NCBI RefSeq assembly: GCF_004121075.1
Contig: NZ_RHLN01000011.1
Span: forward strand, 32,179-96,178
Reading direction: 5' to 3'
Length of the DNA: 64,000 bases
Origin: Lutibacter sp. HS1-25
Lineage (GTDB): Bacteria > Bacteroidota > Bacteroidia > Flavobacteriales > Flavobacteriaceae
The notes under the pieces are model-generated. The model searched no databases. It saw only the letters and a list, made by a program, of their open reading frames with translations, and was not told where the DNA came from. The translations under genes and the position numbers were made by a program. Below are positions 36,187 to 44,985 of the stretch, piece by piece. How positions within the stretch are numbered: position 1 is the first letter of the stretch; the number at the start of each line of letters is the position of its first letter.

Positions 36187-38676
36187 TTAGAAATAGATAC
36201 CTACAGTACCTTTAACTCCAAAATTGTTTGCACCTTTAACATCTCTGTAATTTCCTCTCCAGTTAAAATCAATTCTTAAAACTTTAAAAATATTTCCAAC
36301 GCCAACACTGTATTCAAAATAAGCTTTTGTAGGTGCAATGTATGGGATATTTGAAGCACTTAAGGCAATGTTTTCGTCAGAAATTGAACCCCAAACTGCT
36401 TTTATACCAACCAATTCTCTCCAATTTAATTTTCTAAACAATGGCAATCTTGAAAAAAAGCGACCATTAAAATTATGATCAACATGAACAGAAGCATAAG
36501 TATCTGTGATAAATTCGTAATAATCTAACAATGAAAAAGTTCTTTCAACAGAAGCATAACTTTGGTTTCCTGGTACAACACTTAACAAACCTAAAGGTAC
36601 TTCTCCAAAAATTTTCCCAGCTTCAAAAGTCGTAAACATTCGTCCAAAACCACCTATTAAAAAAGGTTGTCTATAGTAAAATTGAACTTTTTGATAATCA
36701 AAATCACTGTTAAACACCCCTTTTAAACCTTGTGAAAAACTCAAAAACAAAGTGCTATAAGAACTTGAAACTATGTTACGTTCAACACCCCAACCTATTG
36801 TTTTACGCTTTGGAGTATAATTTATTGAAAAATCTATTTCAGATTGAACTGTTTTATAATCTGCAATATTGTTTTCTTTATCAACCCACCAATCTAAATT
36901 AAATGTTGTTGGCGAAGCTGATTTTAAAGTTCGGTATGAAGTACCTAATCTAAAATTTAAATTTGTAATAGGCTCAACCGACAAAAATAAATTGGTTAAA
37001 TTAATAGATGTTAACTTGCTATTGTCTCCACTTGCAAATATTGCCGAAGAGGCAAAACTTCGACCTAAAATATCATTTGTAGTGGTTAAACTTACCCCAA
37101 TTTGCTCTACATCTCTTCGGTTACCGCCACCAATTGTAAACCTACTTTTTGGTTCTATCATCCATTTACCCGAAGCGCCGTATTTTAACTGATTGTCTTT
37201 AAAACCATAAGCAAAATAAGTTTGCAAACGCCATTTATCATTTGGGCTAAAATAAGTTCTACCACCAACTCTTAATCTAAAACCTTCAACATCATTTTGT
37301 CCAAAAGTTGAGTATATTGGACCATAATCAAAATTTTTAAATTCTACATATCCCGAGCCAAGAATAGACATTAAATCGTACATACGTCTAAACTTTGGCA
37401 CTGTTTTTAAGGTATCTATCATTTTATAGATTCCTTGCTCATTTTCGGTTAGTTTTTCCTGACGGTTTTTATTCCAAAAATCAGCGCCTTTATTGTAGAT
37501 TGCCTCATCATAGGCATCTACTTTTTCTTTATAAAACTTATCTGTTTTTAAATCGTCAAAAACATAATCCTGATACATCGTTGTTCGCTTACCATATATA
37601 CCTTTTGATTTGTCTTTTTTTCCGAAACTAAAATCAGACATCATAAAATCTCGTTTCAACAAAAAAACAGTATCATTTAAAACATTGTATTCTTGCTCAA
37701 TATAAATATCTTTTACCCAGTTGATATTTGCGCTTCTGTTGGCTTGCATGTTAATTTCTTTCACAGCAAACGTAGAATCATTCACCCAAAAATCACCTTT
37801 AAAAGTCAATTCACCTTTTCTACGCGGATAATATAAAATATTGTAACACCATTTATTATCAACAAAAGCACTGTCGGCTAATATATAATTATAAGATAAG
37901 GTTCCTGCTCTCGATATTGGACTTACAAAACTTTTGTCGAAAATTTTAATATAACTGCTATAAATATCATATTCTACATACAAATCTTTGATAAAAGCAA
38001 TGATATTTTGGTTGGTACTAAAACCCGAATTGATATTGGCTACAATATCTTCTCTAACCCTATTTTTGGTATTATCGCCATAGGTTTGATAAACAGATTC
38101 GTTGATAAAAATGGGTAAAAAGGCCTTTCCTGTAACATGTGAAGTATCAATTCCTTCAAAAATAAATTCAATATTATCAAAAAGCTTGCTGTTAATTACC
38201 GTACTATCTACATTATTTATGTCGAACTCTAGTTTTTCGTACTTTTCAAACTGATATTGATCAAATAAATAGATACCATTTTGACGTTTTTTTTCCCAAA
38301 CTTTTTCTAAAATTGCAATAGCTGGATTTCCCTTTTTCTTGACCTTACCAGCATAAATAAAAACTTCTTTTAACTGCGAAGCTGCTTCTTTTAAATTGAT
38401 GGTTAAATTAAAATCTCTGCTTTTTATTGGCATTATTTTGGTTTCATACCCTATAAAAGAGATTTCAATTTCCGAATAATATTTATCGGCTTCTAAATAA
38501 AATTTTCCATTTTCATCAGAAACTGTTCCTATGTTAGAACCTTTAAAAAGAATATTAGCAAATGGAATAGATTCATTTTTTTCATCTTTAACCACTCCAC
38601 TAATTTTAACCTGAGCAAAAGCTACCGTAAAAACAAACAGAAAGAGTAAAGTTAAATATGTATTCTTTTTAATCAT
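36187..38676 (-). CDS. Outer-membrane protein of the DUF5686 family with carboxypeptidase-regulatory-like domain
   Basis: An 829-residue protein with signal peptide (1-21, ending AFAQ), a CarboxypepD_reg-like beta domain (about 23-105, with GTVSDENGKF) and a long DUF5686 region predicted to form an outer-membrane barrel, ending in GIYF. It has no TonB-receptor plug and no known ligand; the domain order is standard for this Bacteroidota family of unknown function. It stands alone between ppa and pdhB. The last strand, rich in aromatic residues, fits recognition by the barrel-assembly machine. Confidence 0.8.
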   Translation of the reverse strand: MIKKNTYLTLLFLFVFTVAFAQVKISGVVKDEKNESIPFANILFKGSNIGTVSDENGKFYLEADKYYSEIEISFIGYETKIMPIKSRDFNLTINLKEAASQLKEVFIYAGKVKKKGNPAIAILEKVWEKKRQNGIYLFDQYQFEKYEKLEFDINNVDSTVINSKLFDNIEFIFEGIDTSHVTGKAFLPIFINESVYQTYGDNTKNRVREDIVANINSGFSTNQNIIAFIKDLYVEYDIYSSYIKIFDKSFVSPISRAGTLSYNYILADSAFVDNKWCYNILYYPRRKGELTFKGDFWVNDSTFAVKEINMQANRSANINWVKDIYIEQEYNVLNDTVFLLKRDFMMSDFSFGKKDKSKGIYGKRTTMYQDYVFDDLKTDKFYKEKVDAYDEAIYNKGADFWNKNRQEKLTENEQGIYKMIDTLKTVPKFRRMYDLMSILGSGYVEFKNFDYGPIYSTFGQNDVEGFRLRVGGRTYFSPNDKWRLQTYFAYGFKDNQLKYGASGKWMIEPKSRFTIGGGNRRDVEQIGVSLTTTNDILGRSFASSAIFASGDNSKLTSINLTNLFLSVEPITNLNFRLGTSYRTLKSASPTTFNLDWWVDKENNIADYKTVQSEIDFSINYTPKRKTIGWGVERNIVSSSYSTLFLSFSQGLKGVFNSDFDYQKVQFYYRQPFLIGGFGRMFTTFEAGKIFGEVPLGLLSVVPGNQSYASVERTFSLLDYYEFITDTYASVHVDHNFNGRFFSRLPLFRKLNWRELVGIKAVWGSISDENIALSASNIPYIAPTKAYFEYSVGVGNIFKVLRIDFNWRGNYRDVKGANNFGVKGTVGIYF

Positions 38677-38701
38677 TATTTATGAATATTATATGTACAA
38701 A

Positions 38702-38734
38702 AAATTCCTTTTAAGTTAAACTCAAAAGGAATTT
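38702..38734 (-). terminator. Terminator of pdhB
   Basis: AAATTCCTTTT and AAAAGGAATTT flank an 11-base loop 24 bases after the pdhB stop; the T-run on the minus strand is short. Confidence 0.65.
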
Positions 38735-38757
38735 ACAAGGTAAAAAATTACACTTAA

Positions 38758-39735
38758 TTATTTATATAAAACGTCTTTTACCGCTTTAATTACATCGTTA
38801 AAATTAGGCAACCACTCATCCATTAATACTGGAGAATAAGCTGCAGGTGCATCAGCAGTAGTTATTCTTCTAACTGGAGCATCTAAATAATCGAAAATAT
38901 TTTCTTGTACTTGGAATGTGATTTCAGAAGAAATACTAGCAAATGGCCAAGCTTCTTCTAAAATAACCAAACGATTTGTTTTTTTAACAGAATTAAAGAT
39001 TGCTTCAAAATCCATTGGTCTAATGGTACGCATATCTATAATTTCACAAGAAATACCTTCTTTTTCTAAAACATCAGCTGCTTTGTAAGCTTCTTTAATA
39101 ATTTTACCAAAAGAAACGATTGTTACATCAGTACCTTCTCTTTTAATGTCTGCAACCCCAATAGGAATTAAATATTCTCCTTCTGGAACTTCCATTTTAT
39201 CACCATACATTTGTTCAGACTCCATAAAAATAACAGGATCGTTATCTCTAATTGCAGCTTTTAACAAACCTTTTGCATCATATGGGTTAGATGGTACAAT
39301 TACTTTTAAACCTGGAGTGTTAGCAAACCAGTTTTCAAAAGCCTGAGAGTGTGTTGCACCTAACTGACCTGCAGAACCTGTTGGCCCTCTAAAAACAATA
39401 GGACAGTTAATTTGCCCACCAGACATTTGTCTAATTTTAGCAGCATTGTTAATAATTTGATCAATACCTACTAAAGCAAAGTTAAAAGTCATAAACTCAA
39501 CAATTGGTCTATTACCATTCATTGCAGCACCTACTGAAATTCCAGCAAAACCTAACTCAGCAATTGGAGAATCTATTACGCGTTTAGCACCAAACTCATC
39601 TAACATTCCTTTTGAGGCTTTGTAAGCACCATTGTATTCAGCAACTTCTTCTCCTATTAAGAAAATAGACTCATCACGACGCATTTCTTCGCTCATTGCT
39701 TCACAAATTGCTTCTCTAAATTGTATTGTTTTCAT
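38758..39735 (-). CDS. pdhB: Pyruvate dehydrogenase E1 component, beta subunit
   Basis: A 325-residue subunit that with E1-alpha binds thiamine diphosphate and decarboxylates pyruvate (family also covers other 2-oxo acids). ThDP contacts lie in LIGEEVAEYNGAYKAS (26-41) and the IDSPIAELGFAGISVGAA stretch (55-72); the C-terminal transketolase domain with APVRRITTADAPAAYSP is complete. The alpha subunit, E2 and E3 are not in the window, so the complex is encoded at more than one site. Branched-chain 2-oxo acid dehydrogenase is the alternative, but the sequence reads as the pyruvate type. Confidence 0.9.
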   Translation of the reverse strand: MKTIQFREAICEAMSEEMRRDESIFLIGEEVAEYNGAYKASKGMLDEFGAKRVIDSPIAELGFAGISVGAAMNGNRPIVEFMTFNFALVGIDQIINNAAKIRQMSGGQINCPIVFRGPTGSAGQLGATHSQAFENWFANTPGLKVIVPSNPYDAKGLLKAAIRDNDPVIFMESEQMYGDKMEVPEGEYLIPIGVADIKREGTDVTIVSFGKIIKEAYKAADVLEKEGISCEIIDMRTIRPMDFEAIFNSVKKTNRLVILEEAWPFASISSEITFQVQENIFDYLDAPVRRITTADAPAAYSPVLMDEWLPNFNDVIKAVKDVLYK

Positions 39736-39759
39736 TATCTCTATTTATTTTTAGAAATG

Positions 39760-39790
39760 CAAAAATAAGCATTTCTATATTTACTATCAA
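39760..39790 (-). promoter_or_regulatory. Promoter of pdhB
   Basis: On the minus strand TTG (39790-39788), 20 bases, then TATTTTTG (39767-39760), 25 bases before the start codon. It fits the consensus well. Confidence 0.65.
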
Positions 39791-39815
39791 AAAAATAATG
39801 ATTTATAAAAAATTA

Positions 39816-39829
39816 CTATGCACGCATAG
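39816..39829. promoter_or_regulatory. Operator-like inverted repeat between pdhB and etfB
   Basis: CTATGC-AC-GCATAG is a compact 6-2-6 inverted repeat placed between two divergent promoters, 26 bases upstream of the pdhB TTG element and about 20 bases ahead of a TATATTCG -10-like site for etfB (39849-39856). A dimeric repressor could control both genes; no regulator is encoded nearby. Confidence 0.35.
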
Positions 39830-39913
39830 CAATTTTAAAAAAAAGTAGTATATTCGTAAAAATGTAATGTTTTTACCATTAATTTTACAGTTTAAAATCC
39901 AAAATATATCAAT

Positions 39914-40654
39914 ATGAAAATATTAGTTTGCATTAGCCATGTACCCGATACAACATCAAAAATAAATTTCACAGAAAACGATACAAAATTTGATCCAAAC
40001 GGCGTACAATTTATCATAAATCCATACGATGAATTTGCATTAACACGTGCAATGTGGTTTAAAGAAAAACAAGGCGCAACTATTACTGTAGCAAACGTTG
40101 GAAACCCTTCAACCGAAGCAACTTTACGCAAAGCTTTGGCTATTGGAGCCGATGATGCTATAAGAGTTAACGCTGAAGCAACTGATAGTTTTACGGTTGC
40201 TAAAGAATTGGCTGAAATTGTAAAAAATGAAAATTTTGATTTGGTGCTATGTGGTAAAGAATCTATTGATTATAACGGTGGAATGGTACCTGGAATGCTC
40301 GCAACTTTTTTAGATTTTAACTTTGTAAACGCCTGTATTGGTTTAGAGATTGATGAAAACAAGGCTACTGCTACGCGTGAAATTGATGGTGGTAAAGAAA
40401 TTATAAACTGCAATTTACCTTTGGTTATTGCTGGTCAAAAAGGTTTGGTTGAAGAAAAAGATTTACGCATTCCAAATATGCGTGGTATTATGATGGCTCG
40501 TCAAAAAAAATTAACAATTATTGAACCAACACAAACTGAGGTTGCAACAGCAACAACTTCATTTGAAAAACCAGCTGCTAAATCTGCTTGTAAAATAATA
40601 GATAATGTTGATGAATTGATAAATTTATTACACAACGAAGCCAAAGTAATATAA
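39914..40654 (+). CDS. etfB: Electron transfer flavoprotein, beta subunit
   Basis: A 246-residue subunit of the soluble FAD/AMP-binding electron carrier that takes electrons from acyl-CoA dehydrogenases and passes them to the quinone pool. It begins MKILVCISHVPDTTSKI and has the NPYDEFALTRA (37-47) and the ETF-beta AMP-binding stretch VLCGKESIDYNGGMVPGM (near 112-129). Together with etfA it forms a unit interrupted by an unusual 118-base repeat-rich gap. The acetyl-CoA link makes it a sensible neighbour of pdhB. Confidence 0.94.
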   Translation: MKILVCISHVPDTTSKINFTENDTKFDPNGVQFIINPYDEFALTRAMWFKEKQGATITVANVGNPSTEATLRKALAIGADDAIRVNAEATDSFTVAKELAEIVKNENFDLVLCGKESIDYNGGMVPGMLATFLDFNFVNACIGLEIDENKATATREIDGGKEIINCNLPLVIAGQKGLVEEKDLRIPNMRGIMMARQKKLTIIEPTQTEVATATTSFEKPAAKSACKIIDNVDELINLLHNEAKVI

Positions 40655-40660
40655 TTTTTG

Positions 40661-40765
40661 TTGAAGGGTTTAAATGTAGAAAAGTTTAAAAGTATTAATT
40701 TACTTAAAACCAATAAAACAATTAAAACCTTCAACCATTAAACAATATAAACAATTTAAACAATA
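40661..40765. repeat. Low-complexity repeats between etfB and etfA
   Basis: The gap holds GTTGAAGGGTTTAAA, TTAAAAC units and TTCAACCATTAAAC (40730-40743), the complement of the 14-mer found twice at 29472-29501. The repeat interrupts two genes whose products form one heterodimer. Confidence 0.6.
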
Positions 40766-40772
40766 AAAATAT

Positions 40773-41735
40773 ATGTCAGTTTTAGTTTTTGCCGAAACAT
40801 CAGAAGGGAAATATAAAAAAACAGCGCTTGAAGCAACTTCATACGGAAAAAATGTTGCAGCACAATTAGGGGAGCCTTTGGTTGTGTTAACTATAAATGC
40901 AACTGACCCGTCTGCACTGTTTAATTATGGAGCCGAAAAAGTATTGAGTATTGCAAACGACAGTTTAAAAAGTTTTAACGCTAAAGTTGTTGCCAACATT
41001 ATTAGACAAGCAGCTGAAAAAGAAAATGCTCAGGTTGTAATTATAGATTCAAATGCAAATGGTTTGTATATTGCTCCAATGGTTGCAGTAAATTTAAATG
41101 CTGGTTTAGCTAGTAATGTGATTGCATTGCCAAGTTCAGTCTCGCCTTTTACTGTAAAAAGAAAAGCATTTTCGAACAAAGCATTTAACAATTGTATTAT
41201 AAATACACCTATAAAAGTGATTGGTTTGTCTAAAAATTCCTATGGAATTATTGAAAATCCAGTAACAGGAACTATTGAATCTTTTTCTCCAACTCTAATT
41301 GAAAGCGATTTAACTTCAGAAAAAATGGAACAAACAGCCGGAAAAATAACAATTGCTGATGCAGATATTGTTGTTTCGGGTGGAAGAGGTTTAAAAGGAC
41401 CAGAAAACTGGGGAATGATTGAAGAACTTGCCAGTATATTAGGCGCTGCAACTGCTTGCTCAAAGCCAGTTTCAGACTTAGGATGGAGGCCTCATAGTGA
41501 GCACGTTGGACAAACAGGTAAGCCTGTAGCTTCAAATCTTTACATTGCCATAGGTATTTCTGGAGCCATTCAACATTTGGCAGGTGTAAATTCTTCAAAA
41601 GTAAAAGTCGTTATAAATACAGACCCCGAAGCACCATTTTTTAAAGCTGCAGATTATGGCATTGTTGGTGATGCATTTGAAGTTATACCTAAATTAATTG
41701 AAAAGTTGAAAGAATTTAAAGCAAATAACGCATAA
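40773..41735 (+). CDS. etfA: Electron transfer flavoprotein, alpha subunit
   Basis: A 320-residue FAD-binding partner of etfB. The C-terminal FAD domain shows the family signature: VVSGGRGLKGPENW near 200-213, PVSDLGWRPHSEHVGQTGKPV near 234-254 and LYIAIGISGAIQHLAGV near 258-274, then INTDPEAPFFKAADYGIVGD near 285-304. Length is normal. A strong terminator follows, so the unit is etfB-etfA alone. Confidence 0.95.
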   Translation: MSVLVFAETSEGKYKKTALEATSYGKNVAAQLGEPLVVLTINATDPSALFNYGAEKVLSIANDSLKSFNAKVVANIIRQAAEKENAQVVIIDSNANGLYIAPMVAVNLNAGLASNVIALPSSVSPFTVKRKAFSNKAFNNCIINTPIKVIGLSKNSYGIIENPVTGTIESFSPTLIESDLTSEKMEQTAGKITIADADIVVSGGRGLKGPENWGMIEELASILGAATACSKPVSDLGWRPHSEHVGQTGKPVASNLYIAIGISGAIQHLAGVNSSKVKVVINTDPEAPFFKAADYGIVGDAFEVIPKLIEKLKEFKANNA

Positions 41736-41761
41736 TTTTACTAAATTGTGCCTCTTTAAAA

Positions 41762-41812
41762 GGCTATCTAATTATAGGAAAAGTCCTTTGATTAGATAGC
41801 CATTTTTTTTAA
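41762..41812 (+). terminator. Terminator after etfA
   Basis: GGCTATCTAAT pairs with ATTAGATAGCC; an inner AGGA/TCCT pair shortens the loop, and eight or more T follow. Confidence 0.88.
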
Positions 41813-41821
41813 TTTTATTTT

Positions 41822-42433
41822 ATGAGTTTAGTACGCCTAAATATTAAAGGAATCTCCTACAGTCAAACCCAAAGTGGTGCATATGCCCTGCTTTTAACTG
41901 AAGTTAACGGTTCAAGAAATTTACCAATTGTAATTGGCGCTTTTGAAGCACAGTCTATTGCAATTGCGTTAGAAAAAGAAATAAAACCACCAAGACCACT
42001 AACGCACGATTTGTTTAAAAGTTTTGCAGATAGGTTTCAAATAATTATCAAACAAGTTATTATTCATAAATTGGTAGACGGTGTGTTTTATTCCAGTTTA
42101 ATTTGTGAGCGCGACAATATTGAAGAAATAATTGACACCAGAACATCTGATGCCATTGCACTTGCCACAAGATTTAATGCGCCAATTTTTACTTATGAAA
42201 ACATTTTAGATAAGGCTGGCATTTATTTAAAAACCCAAGAGGAATTTCCTACTTCAAATGAAGAAATGGAAGTTGATGAAATTATTGAAGAACAACCAAA
42301 AGCTCAGGCTTCGTCTCCGTTCTCAAAAGATTCGTTAAAACAATTGAATGAAAAATTAGAAAAAGCTGTTTTAGATGAAGATTATGAATTGGCTGCAAAA
42401 ATAAGAGACGAAATAAATAAACGTACTTCATAA
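41822..42433 (+). CDS. Bifunctional nuclease family protein (DUF151) with UVR motif
   Basis: A 203-residue protein. Residues ~1-135 form the DUF151 domain (PIVIGAFEAQSIAIALE at 35-51, RPLTHDLF at 58-65, DARTSDAIALA-like DTRTSDAIALATRF near 103-116); related plant proteins have DNase and RNase activity. Residues ~165-203 (LKQLNEKLEKAVLDEDYELAAKIRDEI) match the UvrB/UvrC-type helical UVR motif. In between is an acidic linker. It is 11 bases upstream of the nucleoside transporter gene and probably shares its mRNA. Confidence 0.88.
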   Translation: MSLVRLNIKGISYSQTQSGAYALLLTEVNGSRNLPIVIGAFEAQSIAIALEKEIKPPRPLTHDLFKSFADRFQIIIKQVIIHKLVDGVFYSSLICERDNIEEIIDTRTSDAIALATRFNAPIFTYENILDKAGIYLKTQEEFPTSNEEMEVDEIIEEQPKAQASSPFSKDSLKQLNEKLEKAVLDEDYELAAKIRDEINKRTS

Positions 42434-42444
42434 ATTCACAAAAA

Positions 42445-43839
42445 ATGTTCAAAAAAATAAGTTTATTTGCCCTATTCTTTTTTAGTGCTTTATTTATCAA
42501 TGCTCAAGAAACAATTCAACAACCAATTATAGAAAGTCAAGGTATTTCTACCAACTCAATATTAAGGGGTGTTTTAGGAATGTTTTCTTTATTGCTCATT
42601 TCCTATGTATTAAGTAGCAATCGCAAAGCAATTAATTGGAAAACAGTAGGAGCTGGTTTATCGGCACAACTAATTATTGGAATTGGTGTTTTAAAAATTG
42701 CTTTTGTACAAGCTATTTTTGAATATGTTGGCGGAATATTTACCAATATTTTAGATTATACAGCTGCTGGAAGCATCTTTTTATTTGGAGGTTTAATGAA
42801 TGCTGAATCATTTGGTTTTATATTTGTTTTCCAAATTTTACCAACTATCATCTTCTTTTCTGCATTAACTTCCTTGTTGTTTTATTTAGGAGTTATTCAA
42901 GTTATTGTAAAAGTAATGGCAATTATGCTGACAAAACTTTTAAAAATTTCAGGTGCTGAAAGTTTATCGGTTGCAGGAAATATTTTTTTAGGACAAACAG
43001 AAGCTCCGTTAATGATTAAAGCTTATTTGGAACGTATGAATCGTTCTGAAATATTACTGGTTATGATTGGTGGAATGGCAACCGTAGCGGGTGGTGTATT
43101 GGCCGCTTATATTGGTTTTTTAGGTGGAAGTGATCCTGCATTGCGATTGCAATTTGCAAAGCATTTATTAGCAGCATCAGTAATGGCAGCGCCAGGAGCA
43201 ATTGTAGTTTCTAAAATGTTGTACCCGCAAACTGAGGAAATTAATATGGATGTTGAAGTCTCTCAAGATAAAATAGGTTCTAATATTTTAGATGCAATAG
43301 CAAATGGTACTACTGAAGGTTTAAAATTAGCCGCCAATGTTGCTGCAATGTTACTTGTTTTTGTAGCATTGATAGCTATGTTAAACGGTATTTTAGGTTG
43401 GGTTGGAGATATTACAAACTTAAATAATTGGATATCTGCAAATACTGCCTACCAACAATTCTCAATAGAAGCTATATTAGGAACCATTTTTTCACCATTA
43501 ATGTGGTTAATTGGCGTGGCAACTGAAGATATTATGTTAATGGGACAATTGCTAGGTATTAAATTAGCAGCGAGTGAATTTGTAGGATACATTCAATTGG
43601 CAGAACTTAAAAATGTTGCCAACGTTTCACATTTAACTTATCAAAAATCCATTATAATGGCAACCTATATGCTTTATGGGTTTGCCAATTTTGCATCTAT
43701 TGGTATTCAAATTGGTGGTATTGGATCCTTAGCACCTGGACAAAGAAAAACATTGTCTGAATTCGGAATAAAAGCCTTAATTGGTGGCTCAATTGCTTCT
43801 TTATTATCAGCAACAATTGCCGGAATGATTATTGGGTAA
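42445..43839 (+). CDS. Concentrative nucleoside transporter (CNT/NupC family)
   Basis: A 464-residue inner-membrane protein with an N-terminal signal-like segment (1-20, ending INAQ) and about nine further helices. FLGQTEAPLMIKAYLERM near 179-196 is the CNT substrate/ion signature, and the C-terminal nucleoside-recognition domain with GIQIGGIGSLAPGQRK near 425-440 is complete. CNT proteins import nucleosides with H+ or Na+. It lies upstream of thyA and 12 kb from a deoxynucleoside kinase, all serving pyrimidine supply. Confidence 0.92.
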   Translation: MFKKISLFALFFFSALFINAQETIQQPIIESQGISTNSILRGVLGMFSLLLISYVLSSNRKAINWKTVGAGLSAQLIIGIGVLKIAFVQAIFEYVGGIFTNILDYTAAGSIFLFGGLMNAESFGFIFVFQILPTIIFFSALTSLLFYLGVIQVIVKVMAIMLTKLLKISGAESLSVAGNIFLGQTEAPLMIKAYLERMNRSEILLVMIGGMATVAGGVLAAYIGFLGGSDPALRLQFAKHLLAASVMAAPGAIVVSKMLYPQTEEINMDVEVSQDKIGSNILDAIANGTTEGLKLAANVAAMLLVFVALIAMLNGILGWVGDITNLNNWISANTAYQQFSIEAILGTIFSPLMWLIGVATEDIMLMGQLLGIKLAASEFVGYIQLAELKNVANVSHLTYQKSIIMATYMLYGFANFASIGIQIGGIGSLAPGQRKTLSEFGIKALIGGSIASLLSATIAGMIIG

Positions 43840-43843
43840 TAAG

Positions 43844-43866
43844 TCCCCCTAACCCCTGAAGGGGGA
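43844..43866. repeat. GC-rich intergenic palindrome
   Basis: TCCCCCT and AGGGGGA flank a 9-base spacer with CCCC. It stands out against the AT-rich background and is of a type that I know to be scattered through flavobacterial genomes. It may act as terminator for the transporter gene. Confidence 0.65.
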
Positions 43867-43902
43867 ATTAGAATTGCTTTTAAACTTTTAAAATTAAAAT
43901 TA

Positions 43903-44727
43903 ATGAAACAATATTTAGACTTAATAAAACACGTAAGCGAAAACGGTATTTTAAAAGAAGACAGAACTGGAACTGGAACAAAAAGTGTTTTTGGTTATCA
44001 AATGCGTTTTGATTTAAGTGAAGGTTTTCCAATGTTAACAACCAAAAAATTACATTTAAAATCAATTATTTACGAGTTACTTTGGTTTTTAAAAGGCGAA
44101 ACAAATATTGCATATTTAAAAGAAAATGGCGTAAAAATATGGGATGCCTGGGCTGATGAAAATGGTGATTTGGGACCTGTGTACGGACATCAATGGCGCA
44201 ATTGGAACAGCGAAGGAATTGATCAAATTACAGAAGTTATTGAAACTATAAAAACCAATCCAGACAGCCGAAGAATGATTGTTACTGCTTGGAATCCAAG
44301 TGTTTTACCCGATACATCTGTCTCTTTTTCAGAAAATGTAGCAAACGGCAAAGCCGCTTTACCTCCTTGCCACGCTTTCTTTCAATTTTATGTAACAGAC
44401 GGAAAATTATCTTGTCAGCTTTACCAACGTAGTGCCGATATATTTTTAGGAGTACCTTTTAACATTGCCTCTTATGCGCTGCTAACATTAATGATAGCAC
44501 AGGTTTGTGATTTAAAACCAGGTGATTTTGTTCATACTTTTGGCGATGCACATATTTACAGCAATCACAGTGAACAAATTGCATTACAACTTTCACGAGA
44601 GCCAAAAGAACTGCCACAAATGGAAATTAATCCAACTGTAAAAAATATCTTTGATTTTAAATTTGAAGACTTTAACTTAGTGGGTTACAATCCTCACCCT
44701 CATATTAAAGGTGCAGTTTCTATTTAA
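43903..44727 (+). CDS. thyA: Thymidylate synthase
   Basis: A 274-residue enzyme turning dUMP into dTMP with methylene-tetrahydrofolate, which becomes dihydrofolate. The nucleophilic cysteine is in LPPCHAFF (near residue 157), with [19 protein letters not shown] and [10 protein letters not shown] following. The RTGTGT motif near residues 22-27 binds phosphate. Dihydrofolate made here is recycled by folA, three genes downstream. Length fits the short bacterial form. Confidence 0.97.
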   Translation: MKQYLDLIKHVSENGILKEDRTGTGTKSVFGYQMRFDLSEGFPMLTTKKLHLKSIIYELLWFLKGETNIAYLKENGVKIWDAWADENGDLGPVYGHQWRNWNSEGIDQITEVIETIKTNPDSRRMIVTAWNPSVLPDTSVSFSENVANGKAALPPCHAFFQFYVTDGKLSCQLYQRSADIFLGVPFNIASYALLTLMIAQVCDLKPGDFVHTFGDAHIYSNHSEQIALQLSREPKELPQMEINPTVKNIFDFKFEDFNLVGYNPHPHIKGAVSI

Positions 44728-44760
44728 AAAAAACAGGGTAACAAATTAAAAACTAAAAAA

Positions 44761-44973
44761 ATGCAAGATCAAGTTTTAAAAGAAAAAATTATTGAAAGAA
44801 TCAACAAAATAGAAGATGAAAATATTTTAAAATCTATTGAGTTTTTTTTCAATACATCAGATGATGAAATCGCTAAATTTTTAACAATAGCCATAGAACA
44901 ATACAAAAATACCGAAGAAAACGAAACCAGAGATTATACAGATTACATTAAAGAATGGGTTAAAAGTATGTAA
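44761..44973 (+). CDS. Small helical protein, antitoxin-like, unknown
   Basis: A 70-residue charged, helical protein (MQDQVLKEKIIERINKIEDE) without signal peptide. The early LKEKIIERINKIEDENILKSI pattern is like that of small antitoxin-type proteins seen in Bacteroidota, but no toxin gene follows and there is no clear DNA-binding fold. It starts 33 bases after thyA and is 12 bases before the next gene, so it is probably cotranscribed. The function is unknown. Confidence 0.6.
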   Translation: MQDQVLKEKIIERINKIEDENILKSIEFFFNTSDDEIAKFLTIAIEQYKNTEENETRDYTDYIKEWVKSM

Positions 44974-44985
44974 CACCAATTTGCT

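Noticed and set aside
43880..44065. Minus-strand open frame inside thyA
   Set aside because: It overlaps a clear enzyme gene and has leucine/phenylalanine-rich shadow composition.
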